NCBI GenBank assembly: GCA_947095535.1
Contig: OX352772.1
Span: 107,728,655 to 107,792,654 of the forward strand
Length of the DNA: 64,000 bases
Reading direction: 5' to 3'
Source of the DNA: Poecilobothrus nobilitatus
Taxonomy: Eukaryota > Arthropoda > Insecta > Diptera > Dolichopodidae
The position numbers and the translations under genes are program-made. The notes beneath the pieces are model-generated. The model did not search any database, was not told the origin of the DNA, and was given only the letters and a program-made list of their open reading frames with translations. Shown piece after piece: positions 1 through 10,845 of this stretch; the first letter of the stretch is position 1, and the number at the start of each line of letters is the position of its first letter.

Positions 1-72
1 CTTAAGTTGTTATGAATGAAAATAAAAGTGAATTTGTGAAATTTATAGCACACGTTTGAAGAGGAACAAAAA

Positions 73-150
73 AAATAATTTTTTGTTCTTTTGAAATATT
101 AGAAATACAAAATTAAAACGAAAATTATGAGTTGTGTAAGACATGAAATG
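73..150. repeat. Left copy of a ~78-bp direct repeat
   Basis: This stretch recurs almost unchanged at 4819-4897 in the same orientation (shared core from attttttgttcttttgaaat through gagttgtgtaaga). The two copies bracket the errantivirus relic at 1.3-4.1 kb, so they could be remnants of its LTRs or a duplicated spacer. No LTR termini, primer site or polypurine tract can be seen beside them. Confidence 0.6.
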
Positions 151-368
151 TAAGTGTAAGACTCGAATTTTTTCTTTTAAATGTTTAGTATTACTGATAT
201 GTGTAAAATAGAGGTCTTCTAATTGAAATTGATTAGTAGTTTTTTTGATATTAATACCACGTTCTACATATGGTAGGATTTGATGGAAGTATTCTTCTTC
301 GGAATTTTTCGTTTAAAAAGCTCCTGGAGAAACTTTACAATTCGTAAATTATATAACATTACTGCCTT

Positions 369-437
369 TGACTGATAATGTCATTACTGATAATGTCATA
401 ATTGACTGATAATGACATTACTGATAATGTCATAATT
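369..437. repeat. 34-bp tandem repeat, two copies, partly palindromic
   Basis: The unit beginning tgactgataatg is present twice with a period of 34 bases and one or two mismatches. Each unit itself contains two versions of the word tgataatgtca. It lies in AT-rich non-coding sequence and is probably simple replication slippage. Confidence 0.6.
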
Positions 438-591
438 CGTTATTACAATGTTGTGTGATACTAATTTAATTTCTTCTGTAAAGTTTTTATGATATTTACA
501 ATAGATTTTATTATTATTTAATAAGTTTGAAATACAAGTGTCATTATAGAAAATTAAATCTTTTTTCTTAATAAACATCTTATTTGCATTT

Positions 592-1105
592 ATACTATGT
601 TCATATTATAGGTGTTTAACAAGAAGTAAACAGGTTTTGAAAAATGATGTTGTAGTATGAACTAGTTTAAGTTTTGACAGCTATCAAAATCAAAAATGGA
701 TACTTGAAAAAAGTTATTAGGTTTATATGCGAATTATGATTATTGAAATGAAACAAACTTTTTTTTTCTTTTTGCATGGTAAAATATATGTAAGTCTTTA
801 TTTACCAATCTTTTTTTTTCATTTTAGTTAGGAATCTAGTTAACAAAATATGAAAAATAGAGTTACAAACAAAAAAAACATTAGTTTGGTTTTTTTTTAC
901 AAACAAAATAAACATTGGTTTGTAAAAACAAAAATAAAATTTGGGAACTAAATATTTTTTATTGATTATAAAAAAAAAAGAATTACAACCTTGATAAACT
1001 AGTTTAAATATCTCAAAATTTTTCATAGAATATTTTCTTGTTAAACAAGAATTAAGCTAGTTTATCGTGTTAAACATGTTTAACTGTGTAGTATGAACAT
1101 AGTAT
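592..1105. mobile_element. Possible MITE with ~14-bp terminal inverted repeats
   Basis: The left end reads atactatgttcata and the right end reads tatgaacatagtat, an exact inverted match. Weaker inverted similarity continues inward (gtttaac motifs). The interior is AT-rich, has no convincing ORF and is about 500 bp, the size of many MITEs. No clear target-site duplication is visible, so this could be a chance hairpin pair. Confidence 0.35.
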
Positions 1106-1286
1106 GTATTACATAAGTGGTTTGCTTACATGTAATAATTTTATCAGTACCAAAACTTATTTCTAAAGAGTTGTTTTTATTATGATTTTTTTCGATTAAC
1201 GTTTTATAACATATTTCATTATCAAATATTGAGAAAGATATTAAAATAATTATAAGATTTCCTTTGATAAGTACACAAGTTTTTAT

Positions 1287-1800
1287 TTAAGGAAGTGTTT
1301 CAATTGTAATGTTACTATTTTTAATCTCTCCCTTTGACAAAATATTCCTAGATAAAACATATAACTTAGTTGCTAAAATAATTTCTTTAATGTCTGAAAT
1401 TTGTTTTAATAGAATTTTAATATTTTCATTTATTTCTGTCTTAATAGTAAATAAAGCTAAAGCGTTTTCTACTTTGGTTAAATGATTATCAAGATTATTA
1501 ATAGTTATACTCATTTGATTTTGCATTATAATAATATGATCTATAGTATATGTTATTTGGTCTGATATTTGTTTATTTATTACTATTTGTTTTAAATTTT
1601 CTAAAATGTTTCTATTATTTATTTCTATTGTTTCTATATGCGTTTCGATTTCCTTTCTGTCCTCACTTTCCATTACTCCGGTTAAAAAACGGACACCATT
1701 TGCCGGCTAAATCGATTAAACCACTTTTACTTACATGATGGGGAATTAAACTGTTAAAATTTGCTTTGAGATGATTAAGATTGTAAAATAAACTTGGTGG
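1287..1800 (-). pseudogene. env: Errantivirus-type env fragment
   Basis: The open frame at 1287-1673 (128 codons) resembles the central helical part of insect errantivirus envelope proteins. It shares words such as NKQISDQI and SRNIL with the better preserved env at 55-56.3 kb. Just upstream (about 1680-1740), another frame shows a GLIDLAGK stretch, resembling the fusion peptide that normally follows a furin site, but the basic cleavage site is not intact. No signal peptide or C-terminal membrane anchor is visible. It lies downstream of the RNase H/integrase relic on the same strand, in the expected pol-env order, with a LINE fragment between. Inactive. Confidence 0.6.
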
Positions 1801-2375
1801 TATGTTCGTTTTTTCATTCAAATTATTAACGTTCGTTTCTATTTTATAAATACTATCTTCATAAAATATATCTTCATACTAATATCTTCATAAATTTATA
1901 ACATACAAGAGTTTTTTTATAATCGCTAATGATTTTCAGTTGGGATTCCTGGAACAAGATATAACCATTACTTGATTGTATCTCAGTTACTTCAATTAAG
2001 GATTTTAATAAAATGCAATGTGGGAATATTATTAGTAGAATGATAAAGAATATTTCTGTAAAATATGAATTATTAATTAGTTTTGGTATTTATATTTTCT
2101 TTTAAATTGAGAATTGTATCGAGGAAGGGTTTCATTATTAATTTTATAATAATCATCGTTAAATTCTTTTATTTCAACTTGCTTGTGGTATGGTTGTAGT
2201 TGTCTTTTTTTCTTTATTAGATTCATATCTTACCTATTTAAAAACTAACATATATATATCTTAATAACTAATGATTCTCCACTCCAAATAGGGTTGACGT
2301 ATACGATCTTGCAAAGAATGTAAGAATAATAAATAACAGAGAAGGTATTTTGGTCAAAAACTTTTTGCAATCTCC
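1801..2375. other. Unassigned AT-rich stretch
   Basis: This is probably decayed env or LTR sequence of the surrounding relic. I see no open frame with recognisable content, no inverted repeats and no RNA gene. Confidence 0.4.
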
Positions 2376-3037
2376 TTAGAATAAACAGATATGGAGAAAT
2401 TTTTTTCTAGATAAAATGTAAATGTGCTCATCCCATTTTATTCTTGAATTAATTACAAGCCCTAAATAGTTGTGACTCCTGACAACTTCAATTTTTGTAT
2501 TTTTGAATAAAAATGTAGGATCATCAAAAAATTTATTTTCAAACAATAGTATTTTAGTTTCCTTTATGTTTAAAATCAATTTGTTTTTTAACAGCGTCAA
2601 CAATTTCCAGATGCTCCAAAATTTTTTATTTATTCATTTATTTTAATTATTTTCTTCAACTCTTCTTCACTATTTTTGGAGTACTTAAAAGGCGCGTCGT
2701 CCGCGAAAAGCTCTAAGTCTCCACGAAGGTTGAGATGTGCGAGATTGTCAATATATAATTTGAACAGATCTGGCCCCAATATTGAACCTTGTGGTACACC
2801 TTTTTTTATTGTTCCAGTGCTGCTTAGCGTGTCTCCTATGCGAACATGTTGCGTTCTTTGGGTTAAATAAGATTCAAAAAGCTTTAGTTGACTTCCGGAA
2901 ATATATAATAAGCAGAATTGCATGGTCGCAGTCGAATGCTTTTTGCATGTCAATAAATAAGCCCGCAGTAAATTTACTTTTACCAACGCTTTTCGTGATG
3001 TATTCATTTAATGAAAGACTTGTTATTCTATTTAATT
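2376..3037 (-). pseudogene. CR1/L2-like LINE reverse transcriptase fragment
   Basis: Two minus-strand frames (2630-3007, then 2376-2603) together give the palm and thumb of a non-LTR reverse transcriptase. Visible motifs are GVPQGSILGPDLFKLYIDNL, the catalytic box FADDA (normally FADD followed by a hydrophobic residue or T), and then NYLGLVINSRIKWDEHI, the motif after the palm. A frame break of a few tens of bases separates them. The endonuclease and upstream RT are absent, as expected for a 5'-truncated LINE copy. It splits the errantivirus relic between integrase and env, so it probably inserted into it. The clade is assigned from motif style only. Confidence 0.75.
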
Positions 3038-4087
3038 TCAGATAGTTTGATTATTTTTTCCTTTGAGATTTCGGGTTCCTATTAATGTTTCTTTTTTTTT
3101 TTGTATCAAAGTATTTCGTATTCCTTCTCGACTGTCTCTAAAATTCATAATACATCTATGGTTAGTTTTGTTATGTTGGTCTAGTATTATTTCTCGAAGT
3201 TGTATCTGAATAAAATGTCCCTCAGTAAATAGCAACACTTATTGATTTTTAGTAATTTGTTCCTAGAAAAATGTTTTATATAAGTATTTTATATAAGCTA
3301 TAAACTTGTATGTCATCTATGATTACTCCTACAATTCCTTTAATATAAAAGTATAAAAGGTATAAAAGGGGTATATGTTCTTTAAAAATTTTTATAAATG
3401 AATTCTCAACTGGATTTGGGATTATGAATGTTTTTTTATTTTTACCATGTATTTTATTTAACAAAATTTTTCTACGGTAACAGTTTTTATAATAATTTGA
3501 GTTTTATAGCAATTTAGAGGATATTCAGTGATTGGAATATATTCGCGATACTGTTTTCTTCGGCAGAGTGAATTGCCGCGTCTGTTGAGCGTATTTCATC
3601 AACTTCCATTTCATTTAAGTTGATTTCGACTTGGGAAAGGGGCGTCGGCGACCTTATTCTCTTGTCTTTTTACATATTCAATTTCAAAATTAGATTCCTC
3701 TAGATTAACCTTCCAACGTTCTAATTTAGAGTTGGTTTCTTTTATATTGCAAAGCCATTGTAAAGGGTTATGGTCTGTCCTTATAACAAATTTTCTACCG
3801 TAAAGGGATGGTGGAAAATACTTTACTGCCCAGACTATTACGAGTAATTTTTTCTCAATAGTCGAATAATTACACTCGTGCTGGTTTAAAGTGCGTGGAG
3901 CATAACATATCGGGTAATTGTCTTGGGACAAAACTGCTCCAAGGGCAAAATTACTTGCGTCGGTGGTTAGAATAAATTGTTTAGAAGAATTAGTGTAACT
4001 AAAAATAGGATCTGAAGAAATTAGTAATTTTAAATTATTAAAACCATTTTTATATTCAGTATCAGTAATATTAATTCGTTTATCCAT
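3038..4087 (-). pseudogene. pol: Errantivirus pol fragment: RNase H to integrase N-terminus
   Basis: The frame at 3611-4087 (158 codons) is a Ty3/gypsy RNase H domain. It has LTTDASNFALGAVLSQ with the first catalytic Asp, then YSTIEKKLL with the Glu, then the IRTDHNPLQWL block. The linker at 3276-3464 and the frame at 3038-3238 (TNHR...) look like the RNase H-integrase spacer and the His-rich start of the integrase zinc domain. A change to ADAPFPSR is seen where gypsy elements usually have an ADALSR-like word. Gag, protease, most of RT and the integrase core are missing. The direction matches the env scrap at 1.3-1.8 kb. Confidence 0.8.
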
Positions 4088-4187
4088 GGTTCATGGATCC
4101 ATAACCCATGGTTCAAATTCTTTCAAATGTCAGTTTCCAATTTTGTAGAAAAGGCAACATAACAGCACACTCTTGTACTAAAAATAA

Positions 4188-4560
4188 AGGTTCTATCTTT
4201 GTTTGTTTTGGAGATAATCTAGTTTGCTCTGGGGTTCGTTCGGAAGCTTCCAAAATCCGAACCCAAGAACCAAATGCTCTCAAATTTCAGAGACTTAAAT
4301 AAAACATGAAAGAACACCACTCTGTCAAATTTGAAGGTTATATCTTTGTAGGTTTTGGAGATAATCTCATTTGCTCTGGTGTTCGTTCGGAAGCTTCCAA
4401 AATCCCAAAATTTCGGACCAAATCCTCTTAAATTTCAGAAACATAGATCGAACGGGAAGCAAGATCATTGTACGAAATTTAAAGGTGCTATCTTTGTTAG
4501 TTTTGGAGATAATCTCGTTTGCTCCGGAATCATTCGGAAGCTTCCAGAATCCGAACCCAT
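4188..4560 (+). repeat. ~147-bp tandem repeat, about 2.6 copies
   Basis: A block containing ttttggagataatct followed by cggaagcttcca recurs three times. Aligned anchor words (tatcttt) begin at 4194, 4341 and 4489, giving periods of 147 and 148. Copies differ at roughly one base in ten. Short ORFs across it are by-products of the repeat. It leads directly into the DINE-like repeat and may be part of that element. Confidence 0.7.
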
Positions 4561-4599
4561 GGACCGATTTTGTCCAGATTCGAACTTAACATTCCTTTC

Positions 4600-4818
4600 G
4601 TAATTAGTAACCTACTATATAAATTTCATCAAGATTGCTTTATTAGTTTTTGAGTTATCGTGCGAGCGGACGGGCGGACGGACGGACATCGTTAAATCGA
4701 CTCAGGGGGTGATCCTGATTCAGTATATATATACATGTCCATATCTAACTCGCTTCCTTATGGCGGTTACAAACACCATACCAAAGTTAATATACCCTAT
4801 ACTTTAAGTGTAGGGTAT
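4600..4818 (+). mobile_element. DINE-1/mini-me-like repeat
   Basis: The segment contains a short run of ggac units (about 4668-4686), a gttaaatcgactc core, a TA-rich run (tatatatatac) and ends in a hairpin formed by taccctatac and gtgtagggta (about 4793-4815). This arrangement (GTCY-type microsatellite, TA run and terminal stem-loop) matches what is described for the dipteran mini-me/DINE-1 (helentron-related) repeats. A second, inverted and more diverged copy lies at 7066-7330. Identification rests on architecture, not on a database match. Confidence 0.45.
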
Positions 4819-4897
4819 AAATATAATTTTTTGTTCTTTTGAAATATTAGAAATAAAAAATTAAAACGAAAATTATGAGTTGTGTAAGATATGAAAT
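4819..4897. repeat. Right copy of the ~78-bp direct repeat
   Basis: This is the partner of the copy at 73-150. It begins immediately after the hairpin of the DINE-like repeat. Confidence 0.6.
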
Positions 4898-5039
4898 ATT
4901 ACTCGAATGGTAATATTTCTGTTTTTTGGGAAATTATTTTGGGTGTTCTTTGGTGCTGACATAACAATTATATCTGCTAAATTTATATTAAACTTTTGTC
5001 GGTTAATAGTTGTCTGTTAATAGAAAAAAAGTTTATCGT

Positions 5040-6396
5040 ATTTTTATATGGGAATGATGCTTCTGTATATAGCTTATTATCTGTGTCATTTCGAAATTCC
5101 TGATTTCGAATATATCCGGTCAAGATTAAGAATTGCTAAATATTGTATTCTGCTAGACGCAAATTCAGGTTTCTGGATGCTAGAGCTTATATTTATGCAC
5201 ATTCAACACTCTATTTGGAAGATAGCGATTTTTGAGGTTACCATTTGGAATAAGTGCTGCATCAGAAAATTTTCACTTATATAATATGGTATGGCTCTTT
5301 GGTGATATAGAGAACGTGCTCATATATATTGATGATTTTTTAATAGTTGGATCTGCTAAATAAGACCATGACAATACTTTAAAACTAGTATTAGAGCGGG
5401 CAAAATCCATAGTCTTGAAATTTAATAAAGAAAAATGCAACTGATGCACGGCAAGCATTAAACACCTAGGTCATATCTTTTCTTTAAAAAGAATTTCTCT
5501 TGATCCCGAAAAAATTGATTCTATAAAAAACTCCAAGATGCGTCAAAGACATTCAAAGATTTTTATGTAAAAAATCCATATGTAAAAAATCTTGCACTAG
5601 AAGCATCAAATCTAAGAGAACTACTCAAAAAAGATTCTGTCTGGGAGTGAAATATGTCACATACACAAGAAAATAATAAAAAAAAATAAATATCAATCAC
5701 CAATACTCTGTCACTGTGACCCTAACAAACAAATAGTGCTCTCCGTTGACTCTTCTAAAGATGGAATGAGAGCTGTGTTGATGCATGCAAAAAATGTCAT
5801 TGCGTATGATTCTACAACTCTAAACAAGGCTTAAATAAATTATTCTCAAATTGAATGCTTGAAATAGCTTTTGATTGTAGTAAGTTTCACATATTTATGG
5901 CAATAAAACCATTGTTGAAACTGACCACAAACCACTCATTTCAATTTGTAAGAAATCTCTATACAAAGTTAAAGCTAGATTACAAAGATTACTATTGGCC
6001 CTTCAAAAATATAATCTAAATGTAATTTATATTCCCGAAAAACATATGTACGCGGATACCTTGTCGTGTGCTCCGCACTTTCAAGAAATAGATAATGAAC
6101 TCAATGTTCATGTGAATTTTTTAGTCTCAAACTTATCTGTAACCGACAAAAAATTAACTGAAATAAAACAAGCTACGTTAAAAGATTTATCATTGCATAC
6201 TGAAAAAAAATACTGCAGTAATGGTTGGCCAGAACGGAATAATTTAACTAAAGTAGAAGCACAACCTTACTTTCATATACGAGATGAAATTTCATTTCAT
6301 CATGGGTTACTATTTCGAAACAATTGTTCAATAATACCAAAATCTCTAAGAAAAGAAATGTTATTAAAAACAAGAATCACTTCAATCGAAAATTGA
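5040..6396 (+). pseudogene. pol: Ty3/gypsy pol relic (RT, RNase H, integrase start)
   Basis: The order on the plus strand is correct for a gypsy pol. Around 5140-5180 is the RT word LLDANSGFW, and around 5318-5335 is the catalytic YIDDFL box. RNase H follows near 5740-5800 (LSVDSSKDGM). The longest frame, 5995-6396, runs from the RNase H tail (ADTLS) into the integrase N-terminal region (FHHGLLFRNN...IIPKSLRKEML). There are many stops and frame changes, and no protease, gag, integrase core or LTR. The motif style is close to the mag-type gypsy elements common in invertebrates, but the clade is uncertain. Confidence 0.8.
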
Positions 6397-7065
6397 AGTG
6401 AAGACAATTATGGAAAACCCACTCTTCAGATTATGAACACCCTAAAATTATAAAAGAACACCCTTTGTTTGTAAAAAAGGTAAAGTTTGCACCTTATTTA
6501 TATGAAAATGTTCTCTTTGAACTTCATTGTGTCAATTTTCATTTCCATTTCAATCAATTTTATTTGAAATACAAACATTATTATTCTGTATTGAATAATG
6601 ATGTTTGTTTTATTTGTTTTGTTTATCTTAGATAAATATTGAAATATTTAACGTTGACAATTAAAAACAATAAAGACGTCAAAAGCAAATTAAAGTAGTA
6701 CTTAGACATTGCATGGACATTTCGAGTTTTGAGAATTTATCTTAGTACAATTTGCAATAAATGCAGAGACAACCTTATGTAATATTGAGAATGACCGAAT
6801 GTCATTGAACTTACAGTGGTGAAATAAAAAACAAAACGGTCAAGAATATGCGATTTTCACATTAATTTATTCGTTCATCATATTTCAAAGAAATTAGAAG
6901 GCGTAACTTTGATAATTGAATCCATATATTAAAATAAAACAAAAGTTTGTTTGATTAATTGAATTCTTATACTTAAATGAAAGGAAAGATTCTAAATTAC
7001 ATTTATAATTTGTACATAACATTACATCATATATTTTGAAAGATAAAAAATAGTATATTTACGTA
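6397..7065. other. AT-rich non-coding stretch
   Basis: It contains a short hairpin around caaacatta...taatgatgtttg (about 6571-6608). I see no coding potential or recognisable element. Confidence 0.5.
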
Positions 7066-7330
7066 CGATAACGATCGGGTATATTAAAATTACTCCTCCG
7101 TCTGTACCATCTCAAAATAAGCTAGCTAGATATACCTTCAAAGATATGGATCGGATCAGCATCAAATTCTAAGTCGATTAAGCTTTGTCCATCCGTCAGT
7201 TAGTCCATCAGCAAGATAACTCAAAAACGGAGCTACCCTATAACCCGTTACGGAGCTACAGCTCCCACAAAGTTCGAAAAAGCTCTATATTTAAATTGTT
7301 ATAACACAAGTTATATATGGTATATCTTCA
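7066..7330 (-). mobile_element. Second DINE-1/mini-me-like copy, inverted
   Basis: Read on the minus strand, 7130-7215 parallels the copy at 4640-4720. It has gagttatc, then a degenerate ggac run (gacggatggac), then ttaatcgact and a TA-rich segment. It is more diverged than the first copy, with the microsatellite partly lost. Confidence 0.4.
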
Positions 7331-7963
7331 ATTTGAAAACGCCAAACGATTAGAGCTTTTATTCGCTTTAAATAAATATTAAATTACTTACACTAAATTA
7401 AATATTAAATTATTTACAATAAATATATACTTATGTCATGTAGTGTCTTAATTTACCGTTATGCTAAACTTAAATTTTGCAAAATTCTTGATTCCTTCTA
7501 TCTTCCAAACGCTTAGAAGCTTGAAATTTTGAGTTAGCTCTTTGAAAATAAGTATGAGTCATTTCAGAAAATATTTTTGTATCGCCACCATTTAGGAGTT
7601 GTAAAGGGTCAAAAACGAAAAAATTCCTTATTTTTAAGCAACTGTAACTTGAACACCTGTCCAAATTTTTTTGAAGTAATATACAAAAATTAAAGTTCCA
7701 ACATTATATTTTCCAACATTAAAAATTCCAACAATAATATTAAAATACAAATTAAATTTAATACAAATACAATGTAATAAAAATATTAAAATACAAATTC
7801 CAACATTATATTTTTATTTCTATTTACAACTTTTCTTAATAATATAGGTACCTTAAAATTGACGAAAGATTGACTTAATTTTTCCAAATTTTTCTAACAA
7901 ATTTTTTTAACGATTTTTTTGCATTTTTTTTACTCGATAATTTGAACTTGTTCAGGATGATGC
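7331..7963. other. AT-rich non-coding stretch
   Basis: There are several local duplications of phrases like aaattccaaca (7690-7810). I cannot support any gene here. Confidence 0.5.
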
Positions 7964-8419
7964 GTAGTACAAAAAAATTAAATAAACAAAAAATATAACG
8001 GTTGCTTGAAGAAGTTATATTTATATGATATTAGTATACATACTTATATAACTCATGATTATTTACATATCGTATATGTCACTGATGAATGAATGATATA
8101 TAATACATATATATAGTATAAATTATTATACATTTGCCGCTTAGTATTAAATGGTACTATAGAAAAAAACTTTGAAAAAGTTTTGGATTGATAATCGTTA
8201 TGTGGAAGGTTAAAATCTGCTTTTGAAGAATGTATAAACATATAGTTTGAATATATGTACAACCCATAGTTCTAAAAATTATAAAATTCACCCAAATTAT
8301 TTTAAAATACTAAAATATTAAAAAAATAATATTGTAAGCAGAGTGACAGACTGTGAACATACTAACGGTTCGTACGGGTGTCTAAGAGTTGACAAAGGCA
8401 ACTGATTCTTCCTGGTTTA
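7964..8419. repeat. Left arm of a long inverted repeat
   Basis: This ~455-bp stretch matches the reverse complement of 10411-10845 along its whole length with moderate divergence. Matching words include gcaaccgttatattttt near the outer end and gagttgacaaaggcaac near the inner end. The 2-kb interior holds a copia relic. Confidence 0.75.
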
Positions 8420-8689
8420 AATTTAAATTAATCATAATATGTACATTAAATTAAAAAACAACAACTATTCATCAAGTATTGTATAAATATGAAAAAGAAA
8501 ATGAATAAAAGCTGATGTAAAAAATAAAATACCAGAATTAGAAATGGATAATAACGTAGGATCATCAAGAAAACCTGGACATCCGAAAATTGTTAGAACA
8601 GGCTGCCGCCTTAGACCAGAAAATTTCCTGAAGACAAGGTAAATTTTATGATTAAAACCAATTGTGAAAATTATCTTTCTTTTAAGGAA

Positions 8690-9362
8690 ATTAAGAAATA
8701 CGCTATACAAAAAGAGCACATGGAAATTAGTTGATCGGCCAAATAATAGAAATATTCTAAGTAATAGATGGGTTTTTCGTATCAAAAATAAAAGTGAATC
8801 TTCACTAAATGGTTGAACCAAATCGCATATGTGCAGAGCGAGTTAGAAGAGGAAATTTATATGGAACAACTGCAATATCTGAAACATATTTATCCTGAAA
8901 GCGTTTACAATTTATTAAAACCACTTTATGACTTGAATGAAAAAAATCTTAGCTGATCAATGCCTTTTTAAGAAAAAAGAAAATAATAATATAACAACTG
9001 TACCAAGACATGTGGATGATTTTGTTACTCGGATCAAATAACTTAGACTTACTGAATAAAATAAAGAAAATATTTCTATCAAATTTTAAATAGAAGATTT
9101 AAGAATGGTTAATAGCATTCTGGGGATTAATGTGACTAGAAAGAATCCTACTGGAGAAGTTAAAATCCAACAAAAACAAAATTAAGAAAATTCTGTCATT
9201 CTGAATTTAACAAAATTATATCATGAAACCATTACTTAAGCAGAAATTGAAGAAATGAAATCGAAACCTTATCATGAACTTATCGGTGCTTTAGTTTATC
9301 TTTTAAACACAACTAGACCAGATATATCATTCACTACACATTTTTTGAGTCGATTTGTCTAA
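8690..9362 (+). pseudogene. pol: Ty1/copia pol relic (RT to RNase H)
   Basis: Successive plus-strand frames show copia-type RT features. RWVFRIKNK (about 8768) is followed by a shifted frame with IYPESVYNLLKPLYDLNE and a weak VDDF box (about 9013-9024). Then comes NSILGINVTRKNP (about 9111) and the block before RNase H, KPYHELIGALVYLLNTTRPD followed by ISF, at 9264-9335. Each piece is separated by stops or frameshifts. Gag, protease, integrase and LTRs are not visible. This is the only copia-class trace in the window. Confidence 0.7.
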
Positions 9363-10410
9363 TTTTTTAACTCGACCGCCTGTGTTATTATTTGAATTGA
9401 TACTTTCCGTGTTAATTGTTTGAGAAGATAGAATTTTATTTTCTAAAGATTTGAAATTAAATCAAAATGATCAAATATCCATCAGCCTTTGAATTCGCTA
9501 CACTAAAATATATTTTATCTCAAACAATTAATAGAAACGGAAAGTACCAAAAAATAACAGATACAATATATGAAGAAAAAACAAATATACAATAGATGAA
9601 GATACATTAGATTTAATAATTGATTGCATAGCCGTAGATTTTGAAATTCTTATTGAGAAAAATGATCTTCTTAAAGAAGCAAACTAAGTAGAAAGTTCAT
9701 TTAAGGTACTTTATAAAAATAATATTTTTTATAATATAAATGTACTAATACTTACAACTTTTTAAATTTCATAATTTTTCGCATATAATTTTTCTGTTAC
9801 GAAATATTCGTAAAAAACTTAAAAATTACACTAGTAAACTACTACTTCCGATTGTCCGATTTGCTCAACGAGCTTATCAATCCGAGATATTTACATCAAA
9901 ACCTTAAATATGAAATTTCAAAATATTCCGCTCAGTCGTTTAGGCTGTTCACGTGCCCACAGACACACCCACACCGGAGTAGTGCATATTTGCCAAAATC
10001 TCGAGTACATATTTTTACTATGAAAACAATACCTACCTTGCGGTCGGTAAAAATAAAACACATACTCTCTTAAAAATTGTATGCTTTACAATAGATATTG
10101 AAAATTGAAAGTCCTTATGTATACATACTATTATCATGGAGTAAGTATAATCGTGTACTATCTATAATAATATTTTACTTATACTTACTCAATGATACGA
10201 TAGAGTTAGAATTGGTTAGAATTAGATGTTTAAGAAGATCGCTATGCATTTCTAAATTAGAATTAGAAAAAAAGAACTTTATCATTTACATACATAGTAT
10301 TAAATATATTTACTTAATAACTAAATACATCTTTTTAACTGATTTTTAGATTTTTTGTAATAGATGGGGTAAAATATTGAACTTTTAAATAATATTTATT
10401 ATGAAAACGA
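9363..10410. other. Non-coding interior of the inverted repeat
   Basis: It includes an imperfect hairpin: tactttccgtgttaattgtt (about 9402) pairs with aacaattaatagaaacggaa (about 9523). Small ORFs at 9852 and 10098 have no recognisable features. Confidence 0.45.
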
Positions 10411-10845
10411 GGAAGAATACAGTTGCCTTTGTCAACTCTTAGATACCCGTGCGAACCCGTTAGTATGTAGTCTGTTACTCTGCTTATAATATTATATTTT
10501 TAGTTTTTCGGAATTTTAGAATAATTTGGTGAATTTTATAATTTCTAGAACTATGGTTATTCAAACTATATGTTTATACATTCTTCAAAAGCAAATTTTA
10601 ACCTTTCACATAACAATTATCAATCCAAAACTTTTTCAAATATGATATATCTAGTACTATTGAATACTAGGCGGCAAATGTACCTATATTAATTTGTACT
10701 ATACATATGTATTATATATCATTCAATGACATATACGATATGTAAATAAACATGAGTTATATAAGTATGTATACAAATATCATATAAATATAAATTCTTC
10801 AAGCAACCGTTATATTTTTTATTTATTTAAATTTTTTTGTACTAC
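10411..10845. repeat. Right arm of a long inverted repeat
   Basis: This is the reverse-complement partner of 7964-8419. Its outer end is atttttttgtac followed by tac, matching gtagtacaaaaaaat at the left outer end. Confidence 0.75.

Noticed and set aside
4355..4603. Repetitive plus-strand ORFs near 4.4 kb
   Set aside because: They are translations of the 147-bp tandem repeat in different frames, without start context or conservation between units.
5273..5458. 61-codon minus-strand ORF
   Set aside because: Antisense to the gypsy RT palm, whose YIDDFL box lies on the plus strand.
8059..8262. 67-codon minus-strand ORF in the left inverted arm
   Set aside because: Frame not conserved in the partner arm and no recognisable motif.
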